Notes: a model not told the origin generated them from the letters alone. A stretch of DNA of 8,959 bases from Gammaproteobacteria bacterium (GCA_003562535.1 PWUP01000057.1:1-8959); one strand, 5' to 3'. Positions 1 through 7,079 are shown, numbered from the stretch's first letter. Program-made: numbers and translations.

Positions 1-339
1 ACGCGCATGGATAAATTTACTCGAACCTTGCTGGAGCATACGGGTCTTGTGGGTATGATTGGTAAGGCCGAACGTGGCGCTGCCGCCATTGAGGCGATTC
101 GGGATAACCGAGCCGTGTATCTCATGGCCGTAGGCGGTGCGGCGTATTTAGTGTCTAAAGCAATCCGTAAGTCACAGGTATTGGCCTTTGACGATCTGGG
201 CATGGAGGCCATTTACGAATTTACCGTTGAGGATATGCCGGTGACCGTGGCGGTGGACAGCCAAGGTGAATCGGTGCATCGGACCGGGCCAGCCGAATGG
301 CGGGTAAAAATCGGTAAAATCCCTGTTTTGAAAGGTTAA
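1..339 (+). CDS. Class I fumarate hydratase, C-terminal part (5' end outside window)
   Basis: Fumarase interconverts fumarate and L-malate in the TCA cycle; class I enzymes are cytoplasmic and use an oxygen-sensitive 4Fe-4S cluster. Only the last 112 codons are visible; the frame is open from base 1, so the ATG at 7 is an internal Met in the motif TRMDKFT, not the start. Diagnostic segments are GMIGKAERG, then YLMAVGGAAYLVSKAI, then DLGMEAIYEF and a terminal GPAEWRVKIGKIPV, all matching the beta (C-terminal) domain of the roughly 500-residue fumarases. The cluster cysteines would be in the missing upstream part. It ends 3 bp before mlaC, so the two are probably co-transcribed, which is an unusual neighbour because mlaD normally precedes mlaC. 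The related tartrate dehydratase beta subunit shares this fold and is not fully excluded, but the motifs fit fumarase better. Confidence 0.88.
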   Translation, partial: TRMDKFTRTLLEHTGLVGMIGKAERGAAAIEAIRDNRAVYLMAVGGAAYLVSKAIRKSQVLAFDDLGMEAIYEFTVEDMPVTVAVDSQGESVHRTGPAEWRVKIGKIPVLKG

Positions 340-342
340 TTA

Positions 343-963
343 ATGAGAAAACTAATCGCTATTATGCTGGTGTTATGGCTGCCTATGACCGGCGCGCTAG
401 CCAGCCCGACCTCGCCGCAAAACGCCTTGGATTTGGTTAAAAGTACCACGGATCAGGTTCTTGAGATCCTTGAGACAAACCGTGCTGAACTCGCCCAGGA
501 CAACAGCCGCCTGTACGAGTTGGTGCAAGAGCACATCGTGCCGCATCTGGATTTTCGTACCGTAGGCCGTTGGGTGATGGGGCGGCACTGGCGTGAAGCG
601 ACCCCCGAACAACGCGAAGCGTTCATCGATGAGTTTTTAACCCTATTGGTGCGCACCTATGCCAGTGGTCTGTTGGAATATTCTGGCGAGACTTTGGAGT
701 TTTTACCCGTGCAGGCCGAGGATGACGCCGAAGATATCGTGGTGCGCATGCGACTTCGGCCTGCTGGAGGCGGTGAGCCGGTACCGGTGAGCTATCGGAT
801 GCATTGGCGTGATGAGGCGTGGAAGGTTTACGATGTCAATATTGAAGGGGTAAGCCTTGTGGCCAATTATCGCAACTCGTTGGGCAGTCAGTTTGCCAGT
901 GAAGGCGTGCAGGGGGTGATTGACCTGTTGCGCGAACGCAATCGTCGAGGCCAGCCACAATGA
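343..963 (+). CDS. mlaC: MlaC periplasmic phospholipid-binding protein
   Basis: MlaC (Ttg2D / toluene-tolerance family) shuttles phospholipids through the periplasm between the outer-membrane MlaA complex and the inner-membrane MlaFEDB transporter, keeping outer-membrane lipid asymmetry. The protein has 206 residues, normal for the family. Residues 1-20 form a Sec signal peptide (MRK, hydrophobic core, cleavage after GALA). The family signature is the block around residues 55-115: ELVQEHIVPHLDF, then GRHWREATPEQREAFIDEF and LVRTYASGLLEY. The ATG at 343 is preceded by AAAGG with a 7-base spacer. The gene starts 3 bp after the fumarase stop and overlaps ibaG by 4 bp (ATGA). No mlaD is upstream and no mlaB downstream, so its transporter partners must be elsewhere in the genome or absent. 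Confidence 0.93.
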   Translation: MRKLIAIMLVLWLPMTGALASPTSPQNALDLVKSTTDQVLEILETNRAELAQDNSRLYELVQEHIVPHLDFRTVGRWVMGRHWREATPEQREAFIDEFLTLLVRTYASGLLEYSGETLEFLPVQAEDDAEDIVVRMRLRPAGGGEPVPVSYRMHWRDEAWKVYDVNIEGVSLVANYRNSLGSQFASEGVQGVIDLLRERNRRGQPQ

Positions 964-1211
964 ACACCGAGCAGATTAAACAATTAATCGAAGCCCACTT
1001 GACTGATGCCGAGGTGATTATTCGCGGCGATGATGGGGTGCATTTTGAGGCCATTGTCATCAGCCCAGATTTCGCTGGTAAAACACGGGTGCAACAGCAC
1101 CGTCTGGTCTATGCGGCTCTCGGCGAGAGTTTTGGTAACCAGTCGATTCATGCCTTGGCGCTCAGTACCCTCACTCCGGAAGCCTGGCAACAGCGTTCTT
1201 CAAAGTCATAA
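960..1211 (+). CDS. ibaG: IbaG, BolA-family protein
   Basis: IbaG (YrbA) is a small BolA-type protein; in the family these pair with monothiol glutaredoxins and take part in Fe-S handling and acid or envelope stress. The 83-residue product has the BolA core: a degenerate N-terminal helix, GDDGVHFEAIVISPDF at 23-38, the RVQQHRLVYAALGE block at 43-56 and IHALALSTLTPEAW at 63-76. His64 in IHAL is the conserved BolA histidine, and His28 is a second candidate ligand. Its ATG at 960 overlaps the mlaC stop as ATGA, implying translational coupling. Position between mlaC and murA is the standard place for ibaG, but the STAS-domain gene mlaB that usually separates mlaC and ibaG is missing. Length and motifs fit IbaG rather than the longer BolA. 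Confidence 0.92.
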   Translation: MNTEQIKQLIEAHLTDAEVIIRGDDGVHFEAIVISPDFAGKTRVQQHRLVYAALGESFGNQSIHALALSTLTPEAWQQRSSKS

Positions 1212-1221
1212 GTTTATGATC

Positions 1222-1236
1222 GAGTACATGGATTGA
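1222..1236 (+). promoter_or_regulatory. Translation start region of murA: weak SD, two-codon ATG-GAT-TGA and TTG start
   Basis: The only Shine-Dalgarno-like bases are GAG at 1222-1224, 8 bases before the TTG at 1233. An ATG at 1228 opens a frame of only two codons (ATG GAT TGA) whose end overlaps the TTG in another frame. No ATG or GTG start in the murA frame would give the N-terminus expected from relatives, so TTG is chosen. The minimal ORF could limit or couple murA translation; that is inference. Confidence 0.5.
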
Positions 1237-2495
1237 ACAAGCTATTAATAGAGGGCGGTCAGCCTCTGATCGGTGAACTGCACGCCGCAGGGGCTAAAAA
1301 TGCGGTGTTACCGATTTTAGCTGCGACGCTCTTGGCCGATGAGCCGGTAACCTTGAGCAATGTGCCGCAGTTGCGTGATGTGACCACCAGCAGAGCCTTG
1401 CTTGAGCGCTTGGGGGCGCAGGTTACGCTGCATGAGCCGATGACTCTTGAGGTCGATACGCGCTCAGTGGATAAATTCTGTGCGCCCTATGACTTGGTGA
1501 AAACCATGCGGGCGTCCATCTTGGTGCTTGGGCCGTTGTTGGCGCGCTATGGTTATGCTGAGGTGTCCTTGCCGGGGGGGTGTGCGATTGGTTCGCGTCC
1601 AGTTGACCAACACCTGCGCGGACTCCGGGCGATGGGTGCCGAGATCGAGGTGGATGCCGGGTATATCCGGGCGTGTTGTTCCGGGCGGTTGCGCGGTGCC
1701 CGTTTAGTGTTGGATTTAGTTACGGTCACCGGTACCGCGAATGTGCTGATGGCAGCGACCTTGGCTGAAGGCACTACGGTCATTGAAAATGCGGCCCGGG
1801 AGCCTGAGGTGGTTGATCTGGGCGACTGTTTAGTGGCGATGGGGGCGGATATCACTGGACTAGGTACCGATACTGTGGTAGTGCGTGGTGTGCCGCGATT
1901 ACACGGTACCCATTATCCGGTGATGCCGGATCGTATTGAGACCGGAACCTATCTGGTCGCTGCAGCCATTACCCATGGGCAAATCACCATTCATGGCACT
2001 CGGCCTGCGTGCCTAGATGCCGTATTGCTGAAGTTGCAAGAGGCGGGGGCGCAGATCGACACGGGTTCAGACTGGATTCATTTGGATATGCAGGGGCGGC
2101 GTCCGCAAGCCGTACATCTGCGTACCGCTCCCCATCCGGGGTTTCCCACCGATATGCAGGCGCAGTTTGTGGCTCTGAACGCCATAGCCGCCGGTGTCGG
2201 CACCATCACAGAAACGGTGTTTGAAAACCGCTTTATGCATGTTAACGAGTTACAACGCATGGGAGCCTTGATTCGTTTGGAAGGCAATACTGCGATCAGC
2301 ACGGGCGTGGCTCAACTGACCGGTGCGCCGGTTATGGCGACTGATCTGCGTGCCTCGGCTGGGTTAGTCCTCGCTGCATTGGCGGCGCGTGGCACCACGG
2401 TGGTCGATCGGGTTTACCATATTGATCGCGGTTATCAAGGTATCGAACAACGTTTAACCCAACTCGGAGCTTCCGTGCGGCGGATCACTGGATGA
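1233..2495 (+). CDS. murA: MurA, UDP-N-acetylglucosamine 1-carboxyvinyltransferase
   Basis: MurA transfers the enolpyruvyl group of PEP to the 3'-OH of UDP-GlcNAc, the first committed cytoplasmic step of peptidoglycan synthesis. The product is 420 residues, the usual length, and the two-lobed EPSP-synthase fold is covered end to end. Visible active-site elements are AGAKNA (Lys22, Asn23), the loop LPGGCAIGSRPVD with catalytic Cys117 (equivalent to Cys115 in E. coli), FPTDMQAQF with Asp307, and HIDRGY with Arg399. The presence of Cys117 predicts fosfomycin sensitivity at the target level. The start is a TTG with a weak ribosome site; the N-terminus MNKLLIEGG aligns with the MDKL/MDKF starts of relatives, so this start is favoured. 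The stop overlaps hisG (ATGA). Confidence 0.97.
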   Translation: MNKLLIEGGQPLIGELHAAGAKNAVLPILAATLLADEPVTLSNVPQLRDVTTSRALLERLGAQVTLHEPMTLEVDTRSVDKFCAPYDLVKTMRASILVLGPLLARYGYAEVSLPGGCAIGSRPVDQHLRGLRAMGAEIEVDAGYIRACCSGRLRGARLVLDLVTVTGTANVLMAATLAEGTTVIENAAREPEVVDLGDCLVAMGADITGLGTDTVVVRGVPRLHGTHYPVMPDRIETGTYLVAAAITHGQITIHGTRPACLDAVLLKLQEAGAQIDTGSDWIHLDMQGRRPQAVHLRTAPHPGFPTDMQAQFVALNAIAAGVGTITETVFENRFMHVNELQRMGALIRLEGNTAISTGVAQLTGAPVMATDLRASAGLVLAALAARGTTVVDRVYHIDRGYQGIEQRLTQLGASVRRITG

Positions 2496-3163
2496 TGAAT
2501 ACCAACACGCCTCTAACCTTAGCCCTGTCCAAGGGCCGAATTTTTGATGAAACCCGCCCTTTGCTGGCGGCTATGGGCATTGAGTTAATCGATGATCCAG
2601 AGCACAGTCGTAAATTGATTTTAGACACCAATCACAGCGCGATTAAAGTGGTGGTGGTGCGGGCTGCGGATACGCCAACCTACGTTCAATACGGTGCCGC
2701 CGATTTAGGGGTGGTTGGCAAAGATGTGTTGTTGGAGCACGGAGGGGAGGGGCTGTATGAACCTGTGGATTTAGGGATTGCCCGCTGTCGCTTAATGGTC
2801 GCGGGGTTTGCTCAAGACGCGGGGATGCGCTCAGTACCGCGGCCACGCATCGCCACAAAGTACGTCAATGTCAGCCGTGGGTATTTCGCGGGGCGGGGCG
2901 TGCAGGCTGAAATCATTAAACTCTATGGTTCCATGGAATTAGCGCCTTTAGTCGGTTTGGCCGATTACATCGTCGATGTTGTGGATACTGGGAATACATT
3001 GCGTGCTAATGGATTGGTGCCGATTGAAACCATTGCCACAATCAGCTCACGCTTAATCGTCAATAAAGCCGCAATGAAAATGAAGCACACCGGGTTAAGA
3101 GCGTTAGTGGCCGAGTTTGCCCAAATGGTGGCGTCCCCGTATGAGGCTGGTCCATGTCAATAA
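2492..3163 (+). CDS. hisG: ATP phosphoribosyltransferase, short form (HisG)
   Basis: HisG condenses ATP with PRPP to phosphoribosyl-ATP, the first and controlled step of histidine synthesis. At 223 residues it is the short form, lacking the C-terminal regulatory domain; such enzymes need HisZ as regulatory subunit, and no hisZ lies in this window. Motifs: LALSKGRIFDE at 10-20, GAADLGVVGKDVL at 68-80, GSMELAPLVGLAD at 146-158 and the PRPP loop VDVVDTGNTLRANGL at 161-175. The gene overlaps murA by 4 bp; the first two codons are both ATG (2492 and 2495), so either may be used. It overlaps hisC by 10 bp, leaving no room for hisD, which sits between these genes in many relatives. Confidence 0.95.
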   Translation: MMNTNTPLTLALSKGRIFDETRPLLAAMGIELIDDPEHSRKLILDTNHSAIKVVVVRAADTPTYVQYGAADLGVVGKDVLLEHGGEGLYEPVDLGIARCRLMVAGFAQDAGMRSVPRPRIATKYVNVSRGYFAGRGVQAEIIKLYGSMELAPLVGLADYIVDVVDTGNTLRANGLVPIETIATISSRLIVNKAAMKMKHTGLRALVAEFAQMVASPYEAGPCQ

Positions 3164-4266
3164 CCCCTCAAGATTTGATCCGCGCCCCCATTCGTGCCTT
3201 AAAAGCGTATGCTGTAGCCGATGCCACCGGGTTGATTAAACTCGATGCTATGGAAAACCCCTATTCATGGCCGGATGAGTTACTGGATGACTGGTTAACT
3301 GGATTGCGTGATACACCGATTAACCGTTATCCTGATCCTCATGCACAGGGCGTGGTGCAGCAGTTGCGGGCAGTTTTAGCCTTACCTTCCGGCGTTGACG
3401 TGTTGCTGGGCAATGGCTCGGACGAACTCATCCAGTTATTGGCGTTAGCCGTGAACGGCGTTAGCGGTCAACGGCGTATTGTGCTAACCCCTGAGCCGGG
3501 GTTTGTCATGTATCGCATGGTGGCGACGTTTACGGGTATGGACTATGTGGGGGTTCCCCTAAAGCCAGACTTTAGCCTTGATGAAGCCGCTATGCTGCAG
3601 GCTATTGAACAGCATCAGCCCGCACTGGTGTTTTTGGCGTATCCGAATAACCCCACGGGTAATTTGTTCTCAGCCACGGCGATGCAGCGCATTATTGCGG
3701 CCACGCCGGGTTTAGTGATTGTTGATGAAGCCTACCGGGCATTTACTGATGACAGCTTTATTCCCGCTTTGGCCGAATACGATAATCTTTTAGTGATGGG
3801 TACCTTATCCAAGCTGGGCTTGGCAGGTTTGCGATTGGGGTATCTGCTGGGGGCTGCGCATTGGTTGCATGAGATTGATAAAGTCCGTTTGCCGTATAAC
3901 ATCAATGCGCTGACCCAATGTAGTGTTGAGTTTGCGTTGCAGCATCATACCGTGTTTGCAGCCCAAGCTCAGCAGATTCGCCAAGCTCGCGCTCAATTAC
4001 AGGCCGAATTAGCGCGGTTACCGGGGATAGTGACTTATCCCAGTCAGGCCAATTTTATTTTATTTCGAGTGCCTCAAGGGCAGGCTCCTAGCGTATTTGC
4101 CGGACTGAAAAACCACGGCATCCTGATTAAAAACCTCGATCCTATGGGTGGTTTATTGCAGGATTGTTTGCGCGTTACAGTGGGCACGCCAGAGGAAAAT
4201 CGTCGGTTTTTGCAAGCACTCGATAGTCTGTTGTCATCCCCCCAAGACAGTAGTTGTCTGGTATAA
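3154..4266 (+). CDS. hisC: Histidinol-phosphate aminotransferase (HisC)
   Basis: HisC is a PLP-dependent fold-type I aminotransferase that converts imidazole acetol phosphate and glutamate to histidinol phosphate and 2-oxoglutarate. The 370-residue length is normal. Visible landmarks are LDAMENPY near 30-37, the NRYPDP motif at 57-62, GNGSDELI at 86-93, YPNNPTG at 163-169, DEAY at 191-194, the PLP-binding Lys220 in TLSKLGLAGLRLGY with Arg227 for cofactor phosphate, and a C-terminal LRVTVGTPEEN with the substrate-carboxylate arginine. The ATG at 3154 has GAGG 7 bases upstream and lies inside the end of hisG, so expression is probably coupled. The last codons overlap a promoter for petABC. Family members with other amino-acid specificity exist, but the his context supports HisC. 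Confidence 0.94.
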   Translation: MSITPQDLIRAPIRALKAYAVADATGLIKLDAMENPYSWPDELLDDWLTGLRDTPINRYPDPHAQGVVQQLRAVLALPSGVDVLLGNGSDELIQLLALAVNGVSGQRRIVLTPEPGFVMYRMVATFTGMDYVGVPLKPDFSLDEAAMLQAIEQHQPALVFLAYPNNPTGNLFSATAMQRIIAATPGLVIVDEAYRAFTDDSFIPALAEYDNLLVMGTLSKLGLAGLRLGYLLGAAHWLHEIDKVRLPYNINALTQCSVEFALQHHTVFAAQAQQIRQARAQLQAELARLPGIVTYPSQANFILFRVPQGQAPSVFAGLKNHGILIKNLDPMGGLLQDCLRVTVGTPEENRRFLQALDSLLSSPQDSSCLV

Positions 4267-4267
4267 T
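4245..4267 (+). promoter_or_regulatory. Extended -10 promoter for petABC, with a short dyad upstream
   Basis: TATAAT at 4262-4267 is a perfect sigma-70 -10 hexamer, and TG at 4259-4260 with one intervening base makes it an extended -10 element. No good -35 is present at 16-18 bp, as expected for extended -10 promoters. A 5-bp dyad, AGACA (4245-4249) and TGTCT (4255-4259), sits where the -35 would be and could be an operator or just a weak hairpin. The -10 overlaps the hisC stop codon. Transcription would begin near 4274. Confidence 0.6.
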
Positions 4268-4365
4268 TGACAGCGTTAGGGATATATGTGTGAAGAGTCG
4301 ATCACCTCAATAGCAGGTTTTGATCGGGAACGCTTAGCTTAATAAAAAGTTGCAGGAGTTTATTC
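4268..4365 (+). other. 5' untranslated leader of petABC
   Basis: The stretch between hisC and petA holds the presumed leader of the bc1 operon. AGCGTT at 4272-4277 and AACGCT at 4329-4334 are complementary and could pair over about 50 bases. A clear Shine-Dalgarno AGGAG is at 4354-4358, 7 bases from the petA ATG. No intrinsic terminator for the upstream operon is seen, so some read-through from hisC is likely. Confidence 0.5.
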
Positions 4366-4968
4366 ATGTCGACGGCTGAAATGGTTGATCATGACCGACG
4401 CCGATTCCTTACCGCCTCAGCGACAGTCGTAGGTGGTGTAGGTGCGGCCTTCGTAGCAGTGCCTTTTCTGGCATCTTGGGCCCCGAGCGAACGGGCTCGG
4501 GCGGCAGGTGCACCGGTAGAAGTTGATATCAGTAGATTAGAGCCGGGTGCTCGTTTAGTAGTGGAGTGGCGCGGTCGGCCTATTTGGGTGCTGAATCGCA
4601 CCGATACCATGATGGAATTATTACCTGAAGTGGTTAGCGATCTGCGTGATCCAGAATCTAACGAATCACAGCAACCGCCTTATACACAAAATTCAATCCG
4701 CGCCCGTGAGTCCATGCCCAATATCTTCGTTGCGATTGGGGTATGCACCCATTTAGGGTGTTCGCCGCAGTACCGTCCGGAAATTGCCCCGGATGATTTA
4801 GGACCGAATTGGAAGGGTGGATTTTTCTGCGCTTGCCACGGTTCGCGTTTTGATCTCGCCGGTCGGGTTTTTCGTGGGGTACCCGCACCGACTAACTTAG
4901 TCATTCCACCTTATGCGTTTATCAGTGACACCCGCCTACTTGTGGGCGATGACTCGGAGGCCGCGTGA
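4366..4968 (+). CDS. petA: Ubiquinol-cytochrome c reductase, Rieske iron-sulfur subunit
   Basis: This is the Rieske protein of the cytochrome bc1 complex, which takes an electron from ubiquinol at the Qo site through a 2Fe-2S cluster and passes it to cytochrome c1. The product is 200 residues. The N-terminus has a twin-arginine signal (DRRRFLTASAT at 10-20) followed by a hydrophobic stretch to about residue 38 that stays as membrane anchor. Cluster ligands are in CTHLGC (Cys127, His129, disulfide Cys132) and CACHGSRFD (Cys155, His158, disulfide Cys157). A GGFFCACHGS strand and the PAPTNLVIPPY loop at 173-183 match the family. The start is backed by AGGAG 7 bases upstream. It overlaps the petB start by 1 bp. 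Confidence 0.97.
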   Translation: MSTAEMVDHDRRRFLTASATVVGGVGAAFVAVPFLASWAPSERARAAGAPVEVDISRLEPGARLVVEWRGRPIWVLNRTDTMMELLPEVVSDLRDPESNESQQPPYTQNSIRARESMPNIFVAIGVCTHLGCSPQYRPEIAPDDLGPNWKGGFFCACHGSRFDLAGRVFRGVPAPTNLVIPPYAFISDTRLLVGDDSEAA

Positions 4969-6278
4969 TGGCTGCTAGCCCAGAAACTCCCAGTAGAAAA
5001 GATCAACTGCTCGAATGGTTCGATGCGCGTTTTCCGCTGATCGAAACCTGGAATTACCACATGGGGAAGTACTATACCCCCAAAAATTTTAATGTTTGGT
5101 ACGCTTTCGGGGTGCTGGCAGCGGTTGTCTTAGTGATCCAACTGGTCACCGGTATCTGGTTGACCATGAGCTATAAACCCTCAGCCGACGAAGCGTTCGC
5201 CTCTGTTGAGCACATTATGCGTGATGTGCACTGGGGGTGGTTAATTCGCTATATGCACTCCACTGGGGCCTCGGCATTTTTCATCGTTGTGTATCTGCAC
5301 ATGTTCAGGGCGATGTTGTACGGCTCGTATAAGAAGCCTCGTGAGCTGATCTGGATCATCGGTATGCTGATCTTCTTGGTGCTGATGGCTGAAGCCTTTA
5401 TGGGCTATGTGCTGCCATGGGGGCAAATGTCCTACTGGGGTGCTCAGGTGATCATCGGTCTGTTTGGTGCGATACCCCTGATCGGCGAACAACTGGTTGT
5501 GTGGATTCAAGGTGATTTTATGATCTCCGATGCCACGCTGAATCGGTTCTTTGCGCTGCATGTGGTGGCTTTACCCTTAGTTTTGGTCATGCTGGTGTTC
5601 TTGCACATTGTGGCCTTGCACCATGTCGGGTCTAATAACCCCGATGGTATTGAAATCAAAGAGTGTAAGGACAAACAAGGTAAGCCGTTAGATGGTATCC
5701 CATTCCATCCCTATTTTACGGTTAAAGATTTAACCATTATTGTGGTGTTTTTATTCTTCTTCTCGGCGGTGGTGTTTTTTGCGCCGGAAATGGGCGGTTT
5801 GTTCTTAGAGCATCCTAATTTTGAACCGGCCAACCCGATGGTGACGCCTGATCATATTGCACCAGTATGGTATTTTGCACCATTTTATGCCATCTTACGG
5901 GCGGTGACTTTTGATTTGTTGTTCATCGACGCTAAGTTGCTCGGCGTGATTGCCATGTTTGGCTCGATTATTCTGTTGTTCTTGCTGCCGTGGTTGGATC
6001 GTTGCCCCGTCAAGTCGATTCGTTATCGCGGTAACACCTATAAATGGGCATTGGCAGCATTTGTGGTAGCATTCGCCATGCTGACGTTCTTAGGCACTCA
6101 ACCGTCTACACCGTTGTACACTTTCTTGGCGCAGGTGGGTATGTTTGTGTACTTCGCGTTCTTCCTGCTCATGCCTTGGTACACCGCAAACGAGAAAACT
6201 AAACCGTTGCCGGAGCGTGTCTCTAGGAGTTGGTTGTTCGTCCCCTACTCGCCGCGGTCATCTGAAGGGGATAAATAA
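4968..6278 (+). CDS. petB: Ubiquinol-cytochrome c reductase, cytochrome b subunit
   Basis: Cytochrome b is the membrane core of the bc1 complex and carries hemes bL and bH and the quinol oxidation and reduction sites. With the ATG at 4968 it has 436 residues. Multiple hydrophobic segments match the 8-helix fold. Heme ligands are His97 and His111 in the second helix and His198 and His213 in the fourth, the latter pair 15 positions apart as in beta/gamma-type cytochromes b. The Qo motif is PVWY (299-302) instead of PEWY. The sequence GSNNPDG after helix four is also typical. A GTG at 4965 is in frame, but GGAGG at 4956-4960 is spaced 7 bases from the ATG and only 4 from the GTG, so the ATG is preferred; it overlaps the petA stop (TGATG). 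Confidence 0.97.
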   Translation: MAASPETPSRKDQLLEWFDARFPLIETWNYHMGKYYTPKNFNVWYAFGVLAAVVLVIQLVTGIWLTMSYKPSADEAFASVEHIMRDVHWGWLIRYMHSTGASAFFIVVYLHMFRAMLYGSYKKPRELIWIIGMLIFLVLMAEAFMGYVLPWGQMSYWGAQVIIGLFGAIPLIGEQLVVWIQGDFMISDATLNRFFALHVVALPLVLVMLVFLHIVALHHVGSNNPDGIEIKECKDKQGKPLDGIPFHPYFTVKDLTIIVVFLFFFSAVVFFAPEMGGLFLEHPNFEPANPMVTPDHIAPVWYFAPFYAILRAVTFDLLFIDAKLLGVIAMFGSIILLFLLPWLDRCPVKSIRYRGNTYKWALAAFVVAFAMLTFLGTQPSTPLYTFLAQVGMFVYFAFFLLMPWYTANEKTKPLPERVSRSWLFVPYSPRSSEGDK

Positions 6279-6290
6279 AAGGAGTACGCA

Positions 6291-7007
6291 ATGAAAAAAT
6301 TACTGTTCATCTTATTGTGGTTGCCAGGCTTAGTGTTGGCAGCACCGAGCAATTACCCGTTGGATCGAGTCGCGGTTGATCCGTCAGATCAACCCTCTTT
6401 ACAGCGCGGTGCCCAGTTGTACATGAACTACTGCATGGGTTGCCATTCGCTGCAATTCCAGCGTTACAATCGGTTTGCCCGTGACGCCGGTGTGCCAGAG
6501 GAATTGGTCATGGAGCATTTGATTTTCGATCCTGAGATCGAAATCGGTGCTTTAATGACCATCCCCATGAGTTCAGCGGCTGCAACCGATTGGTTCGGTG
6601 GTGTGGCTCCGCCGGATTTATCCTTGATCACTCGTTCGACCAGCAATGCCTACGTTTATACGTATCTGCGCACGTTCTACTCCGATGACAGCCGTCCGTT
6701 TGGGACGAATAATCCGGTTGTAGAAAACAGCTCAATGCCCAATGTGCTGTGGCAGTTGCAAGGATTGCAAGAGGCAGTGTTCAATGATGCGGGTGATGTG
6801 GTTGGCTTTGAACTCGTCGAACCCGGCTTGATGACGCCAGAAGAGTTCGATGTCGCCATGGCCGATTTGGTCAATTTTATGGCCTATGTGGCTGAGCCGT
6901 ATAAATTGGATCGTGAACGCATTGGTAAATGGGTGCTGCTGTATCTGGCCCTAGCCTTTGTGGTGTTCTATCTGCTCAAGAAAGAATACTGGAAAGACGT
7001 TCACTGA
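6291..7007 (+). CDS. petC: Ubiquinol-cytochrome c reductase, cytochrome c1 subunit
   Basis: Cytochrome c1 accepts electrons from the Rieske centre and hands them to soluble or membrane cytochrome c. The 238-residue precursor begins with a Sec signal peptide (residues 1-17, cut after LVLA). The covalent heme site is CMGCH at 48-52. The motif WFGGVAPPDLSLI at 101-113 is characteristic. Met181 in the segment PGLMTPEEFD is the likely sixth heme ligand, by analogy with the mitochondrial TMS motif. A single C-terminal helix at about 213-229 anchors the globular domain on the periplasmic face. AGGAG at 6280-6284 lies 6 bases before the ATG, and the gene follows petB by 12 bp, completing the petABC operon. 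Confidence 0.97.
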   Translation: MKKLLFILLWLPGLVLAAPSNYPLDRVAVDPSDQPSLQRGAQLYMNYCMGCHSLQFQRYNRFARDAGVPEELVMEHLIFDPEIEIGALMTIPMSSAAATDWFGGVAPPDLSLITRSTSNAYVYTYLRTFYSDDSRPFGTNNPVVENSSMPNVLWQLQGLQEAVFNDAGDVVGFELVEPGLMTPEEFDVAMADLVNFMAYVAEPYKLDRERIGKWVLLYLALAFVVFYLLKKEYWKDVH

Positions 7008-7016
7008 GTCCCATAA

Positions 7017-7032
7017 GCTGTGTTTGCACAGC
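7017..7032 (+). repeat. Stem-loop 1 after petC
   Basis: Arms GCTGTG (7017-7022) and CACAGC (7027-7032) form a perfect 6-bp stem with a TTTG loop, 9 bases after the petC stop. There is no T-run downstream, so it is not a standard intrinsic terminator. It may protect the petABC mRNA 3' end or be part of a larger structure with the hairpin that follows. Confidence 0.55.
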
Positions 7033-7037
7033 CTAGG

Positions 7038-7079
7038 GTCGTGGGCATTAAGGGAGAGTTTCTCTACGGTGCCCACGAC
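7038..7079 (+). repeat. Two-tier stem-loop 2 between petC and sspB
   Basis: Arms GTCGTGGGCA (7038-7047) and TGCCCACGAC (7070-7079) are perfectly complementary over 10 bp. Inside the 22-base loop, AGAG (7055-7058) and CTCT (7062-7065) can form a second small stem around TTT. No T-tract follows on either strand. The element occupies the position of sspA in related genomes. It may be an mRNA stabiliser or processing site, a Rho-related structure, or a mobile-repeat remnant; the sequence alone does not decide. Confidence 0.6.

Noticed and set aside
7..9. ATG at 7 as the start of a separate 110-residue gene
   Set aside because: The frame is open to the window edge and the Met is internal to a conserved fumarase motif (TRMDKFT), so this is the 3' part of a longer gene.
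4267..4272. TTGACA at 4267-4272 as a -35 box for petA
   Set aside because: No acceptable -10 lies 16-18 bp downstream; the overlapping TATAAT with TG extension is the better promoter element.
4965..4967. GTG as petB start
   Set aside because: The Shine-Dalgarno GGAGG is only 4 bases away, against 7 for the ATG at 4968.
7038..7079. The 10-bp stem-loop as an intrinsic terminator of petABC
   Set aside because: There is no T-run after the stem on either strand.
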